The notes beneath the pieces are model-generated. The model was not told the DNA's origin. It saw nothing but the letters and a program-made list of their open reading frames with translations, and made no database searches. The translations under genes and the position numbers were made by a program. Positions 1-7,443 of a stretch of 21,391 bases of DNA are shown here, piece by piece (position 1 is the stretch's first letter; each line of letters begins with the position of its first letter). The stretch is from Deltaproteobacteria bacterium (GTDB taxonomy: Bacteria > Desulfobacterota > DSM-4660 > Desulfatiglandales > HGW-15), in NCBI GenBank assembly GCA_020342025.1, contig CP070840.1, positions 3,957,102 to 3,978,492 of the forward strand, written 5' to 3'.

Positions 1-708
1 ACCTATCAAACCCTAATGCAAGAGTTAGGATTTCATAAGGCCCTCATGGCCATCTGGGAACTTGTGGGAAAACTGAATAAATATATCGACTCAATGGCTC
101 CTTGGGTCTTGGCCAAGTCTGACGGGGAACGGCTGTCCACGGTTATGTTCCATATCCTAGAATCACTCAAAATCATTTCTGCCTTACTCTGGCCCTTTAT
201 GCCAGAGACTTCAGAGAAGATTCAAAAGTTTTTGGGTGTCTCCAAAAGAGGCAAGGATCTCAATCTCAAAGCTATCCGAGAATGGGGAAGAGAAAAGACA
301 AGAGTTAGCATGACGGAGGTTCCTCACCTGTTTCCGCGGATTGAGGTGGGAGATAAAAGAGAGAAAAAGGAAGCTAAAAAAATGAAAGAGGTCATATCTT
401 TTCAAGAATTCCAGAGACTTGATCTACGGGTCGGGACCATCAAAAGGGCTGAGGCCATCCCTGACTCCAAGAAGCTGATTAAGCTGATTGTTGACATAGG
501 GGAGGAGAGGACCGTCGTGGCTGGGATCGTCGGCCATTATTCAGAAAAGGATCTGCTTGGAAAGCAGGTAGTGCTGGTGGTCAATCTTGAACCAGCCAAA
601 CTGATGGGTGTGGAGTCCCAGGGAATGGTCCTTGCCGCCGAAGATGATTCCGGAGTACATCTCATCATCCCCGATGTGAGCACCACCCCGGGCAGCGCAG
701 TCAAATAA
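1..708 (+). CDS. metG: Methionyl-tRNA synthetase, C-terminal part (5' truncated by the window)
   Basis: This is the 3' end of methionyl-tRNA synthetase, the cytoplasmic enzyme that charges tRNA-Met. The reading frame is open from base 1, so the start and the whole catalytic Rossmann domain (HIGH and KMSKS motifs) lie outside the window. About 235 residues are visible. The first ~90 are the helical anticodon-binding domain, including NKYIDSMAPWVLAK, a typical MetRS stretch. A charged linker follows (KREKKEAKKMKE). The last ~105 residues are the EMAP-II/Arc1p-like OB-fold tRNA-binding domain, with DLRVGTI, VVAGI, NLEPAKLMGVESQGM and a typical end. This C-terminal domain is known to mediate dimerisation and tRNA binding in bacterial MetRS. 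xthA follows 94 bases downstream on the same strand with no clear terminator between, so co-transcription is possible. The identification is secure. Confidence 0.95.
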   Translation, partial: TYQTLMQELGFHKALMAIWELVGKLNKYIDSMAPWVLAKSDGERLSTVMFHILESLKIISALLWPFMPETSEKIQKFLGVSKRGKDLNLKAIREWGREKTRVSMTEVPHLFPRIEVGDKREKKEAKKMKEVISFQEFQRLDLRVGTIKRAEAIPDSKKLIKLIVDIGEERTVVAGIVGHYSEKDLLGKQVVLVVNLEPAKLMGVESQGMVLAAEDDSGVHLIIPDVSTTPGSAVK

Positions 709-754
709 CCAAAGGCTGACCCAAGATCTTTTCACCTGTCCAAACCCAACATTC

Positions 755-769
755 CCTCCGGACCGGAGG
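755..769. repeat. Short GC-rich palindrome upstream of xthA
   Basis: CCTCCGG-A-CCGGAGG is an exact inverted repeat around one central base, between metG and xthA and 33 bases before the xthA start. It could be a small hairpin (5-bp stem, 5-base loop) or a protein-binding site. No T-tract follows, so it is not a terminator. Confidence 0.35.
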
Positions 770-802
770 CCAAGTGCGAGCAAGACGGGCACGTTTGTGA
801 TC

Positions 803-1573
803 ATGAAAATAGCCACGTTCAACACCAACTCCATACGCGCCAGGATGGGGATCATCACCGATTGGTTGGAAACGGAAGACCCAGATGTGCTGTGCCTCCA
901 AGAGACAAAGGTCCAGGATAAAGACTTTCCAGCCGATCCACTTAGAGAGATGGGTTATCAGCTGGTATTTAGGGGGCAAAAGTCTTACAATGGAGTCGCC
1001 ATCATCAGTAAGCTGCCATTTGAGGGGATCCGCCTCAACCTCTATGAAGGAGAGAATGAGGAGGCCCGCTTCATCAGTGTCAGAATCCACAACATTCCCT
1101 TAGTAAACGTCTATGTCCCACAGGGCCTAGCTCCAGGGACGGAAAAGTTCGAGTCCAAACTCCGTTGGTTAGAGGATCTCTTGGCCCACATGAAAAGGAA
1201 CTATGAGCCTGCAGCTCCGTTGTTAATGGTGGGGGATTTCAATGTGGCCCTTGAGCCTATTGACGTGTATGATCCAGAAGGTTTTAGGGGAGAAGTGGGT
1301 TTTCATCCGGATGAGCAGGGCATTTTTCGAGAATATTTGGCTTGGGGTCTTGTGGATGTTTTTCGTGAGCATCATCCGGGCGAAGATCATTATACATTCT
1401 GGGATTACAGAATTCCCAATGCTTTCAAGCGGAAGATGGGCTGGCGGATCGATTATATCTTGGCCACAAAGACTTTAGCGGAGAAAGCACCCAGTGCTTG
1501 GATAGACACCGAACCAAGGACTCTCCAAAAGCCTTCGGATCATACCTTCCTCGTCGCCGAATTCGATATATAG
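803..1573 (+). CDS. xthA: Exodeoxyribonuclease III (AP endonuclease)
   Basis: Exodeoxyribonuclease III of the exonuclease-endonuclease-phosphatase family acts in base excision repair: it cleaves DNA at abasic sites and trims 3' ends. It has 256 residues, a normal length. Visible motifs are the N-terminal MKIATFNTNSIRAR, the metal-binding glutamate in LQETK (E34), the catalytic GDFN (about residue 145), RIDYIL, and the C-terminal PSDHTF with the Asp-His pair. I chose the ATG at 803 rather than the in-frame GTG at 797 because family members begin exactly at MKIATFN. There is no strong Shine-Dalgarno before either start. It lies convergent to nth, another base-excision-repair gene, about 200 bases away. 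Confidence 0.93.
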   Translation: MKIATFNTNSIRARMGIITDWLETEDPDVLCLQETKVQDKDFPADPLREMGYQLVFRGQKSYNGVAIISKLPFEGIRLNLYEGENEEARFISVRIHNIPLVNVYVPQGLAPGTEKFESKLRWLEDLLAHMKRNYEPAAPLLMVGDFNVALEPIDVYDPEGFRGEVGFHPDEQGIFREYLAWGLVDVFREHHPGEDHYTFWDYRIPNAFKRKMGWRIDYILATKTLAEKAPSAWIDTEPRTLQKPSDHTFLVAEFDI

Positions 1574-1678
1574 CTCACCGCAAAGACGGAGGCGAAACGA
1601 GCACTACGTTCGAGGAGCGCTGCGCTTGAGGCGCTTGGATTTTGATCCTCTCGTTTGGAAAACACTTTTGGCCTCAAT

Positions 1679-1744
1679 CCCGCCCGAGGCGGGAGCTCCT
1701 CGAGGCCCGAAGGGCCGCTCCTCAAGTCCCGAGAATCTCGGGAC
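1679..1744. repeat. Cluster of three small GC-rich hairpins between convergent xthA and nth
   Basis: Three perfect inverted repeats are packed into 66 bases: CCCGCC-CGA-GGCGGG (1679-1693), GGCCC-GAA-GGGCC (1704-1716) and GTCCCGAG-AAT-CTCGGGAC (1726-1744). They lie between two convergent genes (xthA ends at 1573; nth ends at 1769). All three have three-base loops. No T-run follows on either strand, so they are not classical intrinsic terminators, although the transcript would be strongly structured. The arrangement resembles dispersed REP/BIME-type intergenic repeats. Copies elsewhere in the genome cannot be checked here. Confidence 0.55.
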
Positions 1745-1768
1745 GCCCATTCACTGCAGTGGAGTCAT

Positions 1769-2410
1769 CTAAATGGAATTGGAGGGGCACCATTTGAAAA
1801 TGGGGCATCGGCCATGGGCAGGTTTACGGGCCTTACAAATCTCCCTGCCGTGATAGATGAGGATGTCTGAAAAGCGCCGCCATCTCTCCTTGGAGAGCAG
1901 TTTTTCCACGTCTTTCTCAATCTTATCTGGATCTTGGTTTTGGGTGAGCCCTAATCTTTGGGCAAGACGTTTCACATGGGTATCCACCACCACGCCGGGG
2001 ACGCCAAAGGCAGCACCCAACACCACATTGGCCGTCTTACGTCCAACACCAGGTAACTTAATCATTTCTTCCATGGTGGAAGGGACCTTCCCCCCATAAA
2101 GATCCAGAATTCCTTGAGCGCATCCCTTGATGGATTTGGTCTTGTTCTTGAAGAACCCGGTGGGCTTTATATCCCCTTCTAGTTCCGTGATGGGCGCCTT
2201 CACATAATCTTCCGGCGTCTTATATTTTTTGAACAAGGCTTTGGTCACTTGGTTTACCCGTTCATCCGTGCACTGGGCTGAAAGGATGGTGGCTACAAGG
2301 AGTTGAAAAGGGTTTATGTATTTGAGTGCGGTTTTCTCACGGGTGTAAATAGGATCCAAGATTTCAAAAATGATTTTTACTCTCTCTTTCTTTTTGTTTA
2401 GACTCTCCAT
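1769..2410 (-). CDS. nth: Endonuclease III, with a His in place of one cluster Cys
   Basis: Endonuclease III is a bifunctional DNA glycosylase/AP lyase that removes oxidised pyrimidines. It has 213 residues, the normal length. The helix-hairpin-helix LPGVGRKTANVV carries the catalytic Lys (K125), and the catalytic Asp is in VVDTHV (D143). The C-terminal iron-sulfur loop aligns residue by residue with E. coli Nth (C-x6-C-x2-C-x5-C), but reads C192-x6-H199-x2-C202-x5-C208: the second ligand codon is CAT, histidine. The protein is otherwise intact. The start ATG has GGGGAGGAT just upstream, with rather short spacing. Its promoter is probably the TTGCCA/TATATT pair at 2481-2509 on the same strand. 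It is convergent with xthA. Confidence 0.95.
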   Translation of the reverse strand: MESLNKKKERVKIIFEILDPIYTREKTALKYINPFQLLVATILSAQCTDERVNQVTKALFKKYKTPEDYVKAPITELEGDIKPTGFFKNKTKSIKGCAQGILDLYGGKVPSTMEEMIKLPGVGRKTANVVLGAAFGVPGVVVDTHVKRLAQRLGLTQNQDPDKIEKDVEKLLSKERWRRFSDILIYHGREICKARKPAHGRCPIFKWCPSNSI

Positions 2411-2480
2411 ATCCTCCCCGTCATATTTGAGGTTTAAGCTCCCAGAATCTGTTCAAAACGGGACAGATCTTGGATTTGCC

Positions 2481-2509
2481 AATATAGTGAAGACGGCCTT
2501 GAATGGCAA
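2481..2509 (-). promoter_or_regulatory. Sigma-70 promoter for nth
   Basis: On the minus strand there is TTGCCA (2504-2509), a 17-base spacer and TATATT (2481-2486). It lies about 70 bases upstream of the nth ATG and points into it. A weaker plus-strand candidate, TTGAAT-N17-TAGAAA (2499-2527), overlaps it and could serve the AMMECR1 cluster on the other side. Confidence 0.55.
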
Positions 2510-2569
2510 GCTCCTTTACATTAGAAACGCAAATTCATATAATTTTGTAAATAGACCCCCAATGGGATG

Positions 2570-2715
2570 AAAAGTTAGTTATCCATACACACCATACGCT
2601 GAGGTTATACCCGCAAGGCTTGTCCTCCACTCCCATGGGGGCGCGGGGACTCAGAAAAATCAATGCTGGATTCGCGCCGGAGTTTACCCCGCACCTGATG
2701 CGGGGCGGGAATGAC
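2570..2715. repeat. Dispersed-repeat-like intergenic segment with a hairpin
   Basis: This fills most of the divergent nth-amrA gap (2411-2754). It contains a perfect hairpin, CCCCGCA-cctga-TGCGGGG (2687-2705), flanked by CTGGATTCGCGCCGG upstream and GCGGGAATGACGG downstream. Both flanks match the style of the GATTCCCGC...GCGGGAATGACG intergenic repeats common in Proteobacteria. An open frame runs through it into amrA, but repeat-like DNA is unlikely to be coding. That supports the downstream start at 2755. Confidence 0.5.
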
Positions 2716-2754
2716 GGAAAAAAGGTTTCATATCTCATCAAGAATAAGGGAAAG

Positions 2755-3522
2755 ATGAACCGCAGAAAGTCTCATAAAGCACGTGGGTATTTCACCTCCA
2801 TTTCTTGTTTCATCTCATTTATCCTATTCCTGCTCACATGGACAAGCATCCATGCCTTAGGCGCCCGACAGGTCAGACCGCATGGGTCGGAAACAATCCC
2901 AAGAAAAACCTCACCCTATGAAGAAAAGGGGAAGGAGGCAGACATGGTAGACAAAGACAAATTGACAGAGGAGGAGGGCAGATGCCTTCTTTCTGTAGCG
3001 AGACAAACCATACAGCAAAGGCTCTTCAGTTCAGAGAATCAGGGCCTGGCTGACTCTCAAATATCGCCCAAATTCTCCGAAAGACGTGGTACTTTTGTAA
3101 CCCTTACCATTGATGGAGGTCTTAGGGGATGCATCGGGCACATCGTACCTCAAGAATCCCTTCTTGAAGGGATCAGGGTTAACGCCATTAATGCCGCCTT
3201 TCGAGACCCACGCTTTAGCCCCCTTTCCAAAAAGGAGTGGGAAAGGGTAAAGATTGAGATCAGTATCTTGACCGAACCCAAGCCCCTCTCTTACTCAGAT
3301 GCCGAAGACCTTTTAGATAAACTTCGGCCAGGCGTTGATGGGGTGATCATCAAAAAAGGATTTCACCAGGCCACCTTTCTCCCACAGGTATGGGAACAAC
3401 TTCCCGATAAGAAAGATTTTTTAACCCATCTTTGCTTGAAGGCGGGCTTAGGAATGGATGCCTGGAAAAAGGAGACGCTGGAGGTCTCCACCTACCAGGT
3501 TCAGGCCTTCGAGGAACATTAA
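2755..3522 (+). CDS. amrA: AMMECR1-domain protein (AmmeMemoRadiSam protein A type), predicted exported
   Basis: This 255-residue protein has a C-terminal AMMECR1 domain (about residues 68-252) with the hallmark LRGCIG (123-128), then FRDPRFSPLSKKEW and a final WKKETLEVSTYQVQAFEE. The biochemical role of AMMECR1 domains is not well established; in prokaryotes they co-occur with a Memo-like protein and a radical SAM enzyme. Residues 1-37 form a signal peptide: a basic start (MNRRKSHKAR), a hydrophobic core (ISCFISFILFLLTW) and a possible cleavage region at HALGA. A polar linker follows. The start ATG is preceded by AAGGGAAAG; the frame continues upstream into repeat-like DNA, so I do not use earlier starts. 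It is followed by the membrane aminopropyltransferase-like gene and amrS on the same strand. The signal peptide is unusual for this family. Confidence 0.87.
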   Translation: MNRRKSHKARGYFTSISCFISFILFLLTWTSIHALGARQVRPHGSETIPRKTSPYEEKGKEADMVDKDKLTEEEGRCLLSVARQTIQQRLFSSENQGLADSQISPKFSERRGTFVTLTIDGGLRGCIGHIVPQESLLEGIRVNAINAAFRDPRFSPLSKKEWERVKIEISILTEPKPLSYSDAEDLLDKLRPGVDGVIIKKGFHQATFLPQVWEQLPDKKDFLTHLCLKAGLGMDAWKKETLEVSTYQVQAFEEH

Positions 3523-3617
3523 CATTTATCATTGGGCATTTATCATTGAATATTGAGCATTCAGCATTGACCACTGATCGTATGTCATTGATAAATGATA
3601 GATGACCAATGATAAAT
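3523..3617. repeat. TTATCATTG-type inverted/direct repeat cluster overlapping a start codon
   Basis: Right after the amrA stop, ATTTATCATTGG (3524-3535) is an exact 12-base inverted match to CCAATGATAAAT (3606-3617). Between them lie degenerate TTATCATTGA, GAGCATTCAGCATTGA and TCATTGATAAATGA copies. The ATG of the next gene (3609) lies inside the right arm. The arms could pair into a long hairpin in the transcript. Confidence 0.65.
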
Positions 3618-5711
3618 ACCAAGCGCCTCATCATATGGGCCATCATAGGGACGGGGGTATCTTCTATTGCTGTCCAACTTGTCAGCATAAGGGAATTCTT
3701 ATCTCAATTCCATGGAAACGAAGTGACTGTCTCCCTGGTCCTTTTCTCCTGGTTGTTATTAACTGGTCTTGGTAGTCTGGCCGCAAAACCTGTCAAACGG
3801 TCCTCGCTTACACTTTTTGCCCTCATCACCATATTGATGGCCATCTGGCCCCTCATCCAGATTATCCTTATCCGAGAACTGCGGGAAAGTATTTTTATTC
3901 ATGGCGTCTCTCCAGGGTTCCACCAGATCTTTTTTTATATCATGGCGACCACTGCCCCTTATTGCCTCATGGTTGGGTTTATCCTTCCATACTCCTTAAA
4001 GGTTCTCCAAGACAATGACTATCCTTTCACATCCGGGGAACTCTACCTCACAGACAACATTGGAGACATTTGCGGTGGGATACTATTCAGTTTCATTCTG
4101 GTCTATTGGGTGAAGCCCTTTAGGACCATAGCCTTCACTTCAGGTTTAATGATCATCGTGGGCTTGATGCTTCTCTTCTCTGCGAGAAGGTATTATGTTT
4201 TGGTCCCCGCTCTGCTATCTGTTTTTCTCTTTTATATGTTTTCTCTGAATAGCCATTTTGAAACATCCACCCTATCCAAACAGTATGGCCATATCGTTCA
4301 ATATGTGGAGTCCCCTTATGGACGAATCGTGATCACGAAAGAAGGTCCACAGCATACATTTTGGGAATCCGGCGCGCCCCTTTACTCTGATGCCAATATC
4401 ATAAACAGCGAAGAGAAGATTCATTATCCCCTGAGCCAACTGGATAGGGTGGAGTACGTTCTTTTGGTATCAGGAGGACTTGGTGAAACCGTTGGCGAGG
4501 TGGCAAAATACAATCCCAGGCAAATTGATTATGTTGAGCTAGATCCTTACCTCACGGATGCGGCGCAAGAACTTGGTGTCATAAAAAGGACGAGCCTCCT
4601 GAGCATCAAAAACACGGATGGTAGGAGTTATATCAAAAGGACTGATAATACATATGACGCCATCATTATTGACCTTCCCGATCCGGATACCTTCCAGATA
4701 AACAGGTTTTTTACCAGCGAGTTCTTTGGACTCACAAAAAAGATCCTGTCTGAAGGGGGCGTTCTCTCATTCGGACTCAAATACTCTCCCAATTATATAA
4801 GCGATATTAGGAAGAAGAAACTCTCGATCATATACAACACGGCCCGATCCCACTTCGAGAACGTCCAAGTCCTACCCGGGGGAGAAGCCTATTTCCTGTG
4901 CAGGGATGGCATGCTGTGGACGGATATACCTGGTAGATTAGAGATAAAGTCTATTCAAACGGCCTATGTCCAAGGCTTCTACTATGGGAACGTAACGAAA
5001 GAAAGGATAGATCAATTGCAAGAAATTCTGGATAAAAAGGAGTATATCAACACCGATTTTGAGCCTCGGGTCATGAATGTCATTTTCCAGGAATGGTTCA
5101 TGAAACATGGGAGCTCGCCCAAGGCATTTTTCTTGATTCTCTTGGGCCTGACTCTCATCTATTTCATATTCATGAAGAAAGAGGAGTACATCCTTTTTTC
5201 CACCGGACTGGCGACCATGGGCGTAGAAATGCTTGTGATATTCACTTTTCAGGTGGTGTATGGGTACATTTACCTAAAAATCGGAGCCATAGTAACAGTG
5301 TTTCTGCTGGGATTGCTCCCCGGCGCCATGGTGGGGAATCTCTACAAAGAGGGGAACATCGGCAGGCTTATCATGTCGGAGATTATTTTTTTGGGTCTGC
5401 TATTGATATTTTTTGTATGGGTCAAATTTTTCAGGGGAGAGCTTGGCCAATTCTACTTCCTTACATACTGTTTCGTCTTCTCATTTTTCTGCGGATTCCA
5501 ATTTCCAGTGGCCGCAAATATCATTGGGGAAAGGCAGAGCCCTGCAGCAGGTTGCTTAGCTGCTGATCTGACCGGCGCTGCTGTGGGCACGGTTGCGACA
5601 GGAACACTCTTGATCCCTTTATGGGGAATTCAATCGGCCATTATTTTTTTGATACTTATCAAGATTTCAAGTAACATGGTGCTATTATTCTCGAAGATAA
5701 AAGGTCGTTAA
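3609..5711 (+). CDS. Membrane-embedded spermidine synthase-like (aminopropyltransferase-fold) protein
   Basis: This is a 700-residue three-part protein. Residues 1-215 are hydrophobic with about six membrane segments. Residues 225-495 form a soluble spermidine-synthase-type Rossmann domain. Residues 510-695 are again membrane-spanning. The soluble domain keeps the methyltransferase-like nucleotide motif LLVSGGLGETVGE (285-297), the acidic VELDP (309-313), NTDGRSY (335-341) and the catalytic-loop-like DLPDPDTFQINRFFTSEFF (355-373). It also has EEKIHYPLSQL where SpeE proteins have an E-x-x-YH-E region. The fold known for this group transfers aminopropyl groups from decarboxylated SAM; the substrate here is unknown. 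The start lies inside an inverted repeat without a visible Shine-Dalgarno, so the true start is uncertain. The stop is 2 bases before the amrS start, indicating tight coupling. Confidence 0.85.
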   Translation: MINTKRLIIWAIIGTGVSSIAVQLVSIREFLSQFHGNEVTVSLVLFSWLLLTGLGSLAAKPVKRSSLTLFALITILMAIWPLIQIILIRELRESIFIHGVSPGFHQIFFYIMATTAPYCLMVGFILPYSLKVLQDNDYPFTSGELYLTDNIGDICGGILFSFILVYWVKPFRTIAFTSGLMIIVGLMLLFSARRYYVLVPALLSVFLFYMFSLNSHFETSTLSKQYGHIVQYVESPYGRIVITKEGPQHTFWESGAPLYSDANIINSEEKIHYPLSQLDRVEYVLLVSGGLGETVGEVAKYNPRQIDYVELDPYLTDAAQELGVIKRTSLLSIKNTDGRSYIKRTDNTYDAIIIDLPDPDTFQINRFFTSEFFGLTKKILSEGGVLSFGLKYSPNYISDIRKKKLSIIYNTARSHFENVQVLPGGEAYFLCRDGMLWTDIPGRLEIKSIQTAYVQGFYYGNVTKERIDQLQEILDKKEYINTDFEPRVMNVIFQEWFMKHGSSPKAFFLILLGLTLIYFIFMKKEEYILFSTGLATMGVEMLVIFTFQVVYGYIYLKIGAIVTVFLLGLLPGAMVGNLYKEGNIGRLIMSEIIFLGLLLIFFVWVKFFRGELGQFYFLTYCFVFSFFCGFQFPVAANIIGERQSPAAGCLAADLTGAAVGTVATGTLLIPLWGIQSAIIFLILIKISSNMVLLFSKIKGR

Positions 5712-5713
5712 AA

Positions 5714-6889
5714 ATGAGCCGTTTGATGACGCGAAAAGAGTTCCTGAAGTCCATAGGCATAGGCGCCTCCGCACTATTTTGTGCCAGCCAAGGATACGCG
5801 TTCTGGCCAAATAAAAGGAAGAACGGTAGAAGTGTAAAGGGTCACGTATTCAAAGGGGATGCCCCTTCCAAACCATGGAAATGGTCCATTGAGGCCTTCC
5901 ATTACACAAAGGGCAGCAAGGAAGTGCAATGCCAGGTCTGTCCCAATCGGTGTATCCTATCACCTGGAGATCGTAGCGTCTGCCGCTCAAAGGTAAATAT
6001 TGGGGGCAAATTGTACTCCCTGGCCTATGGAAACCCGTGTTCTGTGCACGTTGATCCCATTGAAAAGAAGCCCCTGAACCATTTCCACCCTGCCACTCCC
6101 ATATTTTCCATAGCCACCACTGGATGCAATCTTAGGTGTCTGAATTGCCAGAACTGGGAGATCTCGCAACGGAAGCCAGAAGAGGTCCGGTATTATGAAT
6201 TGTTTCCTCCCGATGTGGTGTTGGCTGCAAAAAAGGCCCATGCCCCTTCCATCGCCTACACGTATTCAGAGGCGATTACCTATTATGAATATATGTATGA
6301 TACGTCCAAACTGGCCAGAGAGGCAGGACTGAAAAACGTTTTAGTTAGCAATGGGTACATAAACAAAAAACCCCTTCTTGAACTGAGCAAATATCTTGAC
6401 GGGGCCAATATCAATCTGAAATCCTATGACAACAGCATATACCTAGCTCTGAATGGTGGCACTCTGTGGCCCGTCCTCAACACCTTCAAGACCCTTCACC
6501 AGGAAAATGTTTGGTTTGAAATGACCACGCTTGTGGTCCCCACCTATGTGGATGATCCTGATATGATCAAACGAATGTGCGCATGGATTTTAGAAGAGCT
6601 TGGACCTGACTATCCTCTCCATTTCTTGAGGTTTTTTCCGCAATACAAGCTGACCAGGTTGCCTTCAACGCCCATAGAGACACTGGAACAATTTAGGGAC
6701 TTGGCCCTGAAGGAAGGCATTCATTATGTCTATTTGGGCAATGTCCCCGGACACGAAGGATGCCATACTTACTGTCATAATTGCGGAAGGATACTCATAG
6801 AGAGGAAGGGTTATTTTCTGGGTCAGTTCAATATGGAGAAGGGGCGCTGTAAATTCTGCAATACAGGGATTCCTGGGAGGTGGACATAG
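5714..6889 (+). CDS. amrS: AmmeMemoRadiSam-system radical SAM enzyme with Tat-like leader
   Basis: This 391-residue radical SAM enzyme is of the AmrS type. The cluster motif is C138-x3-C142-x2-C145 (TGCNLRCLNCQNWEIS), with downstream features such as YTYSEAITYYEYMYD and ANINLKSYDN. It has the family's extra cysteine sets: CQVCPNRC plus C90 upstream, and C-terminal CHTYCHNCGR and CKFC knuckles (about 350-382). The N-terminus MTRKEFLKSIGIGASALFCASQGYAF is a Tat-like signal, with Arg-Lys rather than Arg-Arg before x-F-L-K, suggesting export or membrane attachment of a folded iron-sulfur enzyme. It starts 2 bases after the preceding stop. No Memo (AmrB) gene follows; a terminator-like hairpin does (7012-7064). 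The reaction is not deducible from the sequence. Confidence 0.9.
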   Translation: MSRLMTRKEFLKSIGIGASALFCASQGYAFWPNKRKNGRSVKGHVFKGDAPSKPWKWSIEAFHYTKGSKEVQCQVCPNRCILSPGDRSVCRSKVNIGGKLYSLAYGNPCSVHVDPIEKKPLNHFHPATPIFSIATTGCNLRCLNCQNWEISQRKPEEVRYYELFPPDVVLAAKKAHAPSIAYTYSEAITYYEYMYDTSKLAREAGLKNVLVSNGYINKKPLLELSKYLDGANINLKSYDNSIYLALNGGTLWPVLNTFKTLHQENVWFEMTTLVVPTYVDDPDMIKRMCAWILEELGPDYPLHFLRFFPQYKLTRLPSTPIETLEQFRDLALKEGIHYVYLGNVPGHEGCHTYCHNCGRILIERKGYFLGQFNMEKGRCKFCNTGIPGRWT

Positions 6890-7011
6890 AAAGAGATGCT
6901 CAACCAGAACTTACATCCAAGAACCTTGACATAGGCAGCACCTTGTTAGTATTGAACGTATTATCAGGCAAGAAGTCTGAGGATTAATAAATAACAAATT
7001 GAAAAACATAG

Positions 7012-7064
7012 ACCACGAAGGCTATAAGGGTGAGGAAAGCCCCCTAAGTCTTTGTGGTTTTTTT
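7012..7064 (+). terminator. Probable terminator of the amrA-amrS cluster
   Basis: ACCACGAAG (7012-7020) pairs with CTTTGTGGT (7050-7058), with one G-T pair. An inner AGGG/CCCT helix lies between, and seven T's (7058-7064) follow. It lies 120 bases after the amrS stop. Its sequence also resembles the AACCACAAAG-type dispersed repeats, so it may be a repeat used as a terminator. Confidence 0.5.
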
Positions 7065-7066
7065 GA

Positions 7067-7258
7067 TGAGGCTGTCGGAAAACGCCCATCTGCCATTCGA
7101 CAAGCTCATGGCCCTGAGCAAAGTCGAAGGGCTGCGTTCCCCTCATCCCTCGTCACCGCGGCGTACTTCAGTGTACGCCTCATTCCCCGGGATTTCGGAA
7201 GCCTTGCATCTGGACAATTTCCATCAGCCTCTAACAAGCCGGTTTTTCGACAGTCTCA
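7067..7258. mobile_element. MITE-like element (192 bp) with imperfect terminal inverted repeats
   Basis: TGAGGCTGTCGGAAAAC (7067-7083) and the reverse complement of GTTTTTCGACAGTCTCA (7242-7258) match at 15 of 17 positions, giving terminal inverted repeats around a non-coding 192-bp segment. Internally there is a perfect GCGTAC-ttcagt-GTACGC hairpin (7161-7178). There is also CAGCCTC (7225-7231), an inverse copy of GAGGCTG (7068-7074). No transposase is present, so it would be a non-autonomous element. A REP-like hairpin sits inside it (7096-7128). Frames open across this region are not credible proteins. I could not identify a clear target-site duplication. Confidence 0.65.
7096..7128. repeat. 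REP-like hairpin nested in the MITE-like element
   Basis: TTCGAC-aa-GCTCA-tggccc-TGAGC-aaa-GTCGAA is a two-part stem (6 bp and 5 bp) with a small internal loop. It resembles the widespread TTCGACAAGCTCA...TGAGC...GTCGAA intergenic repeat family. It interrupts the left half of the terminal-inverted-repeat element, suggesting a later insertion. Confidence 0.6.
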
Positions 7259-7351
7259 ATGGCACTTGGATATGGGTTCCCCTAAGCATCATAGAACCGT
7301 TAAAGGGGTTCGGGGCACATTTTAATGCTTTTGGGCGTACGGGCCGTGGTG

Positions 7352-7424
7352 GAGTATTGGAGTGTTGCAGGGAATTAAGATTTCTGAGGTTTAGATATTA
7401 AGTTAACCATTACTCCATCACTCT
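7352..7424. repeat. Dispersed ACTCC repeat, copy 1
   Basis: GGAGTATTGGAGTGTTGCAG (7351-7370) faces ATTACTCCATCACTC (7409-7423) in inverted orientation. The latter 15-mer recurs exactly at 10956-10970, where GGAGTGTTGGAGT also faces it. The rest of 7259-7443 holds no gene, and I see no cobalamin-riboswitch core there. Confidence 0.55.
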
Positions 7425-7443
7425 AGGGTAACTGGGTTTTATC

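Noticed and set aside
797..802. GTG start for xthA two codons upstream
   Set aside because: Family proteins begin MKIATFN at the ATG (803), and neither start has a better ribosome site.
3523..3617. CRISPR-like array of TCATT repeats
   Set aside because: The copies are short, degenerate, irregularly spaced and in both orientations, with no spacers and no cas genes.
7054..7401. Two plus-strand open frames over 7000-7400
   Set aside because: They run through the MITE-like and REP-like repeats and lack ribosome sites; they are chance frames.
7259..7443. Cobalamin riboswitch before cbiM
   Set aside because: No B12-box-like core (GCCACTG) is present; the region is made of dispersed repeats.
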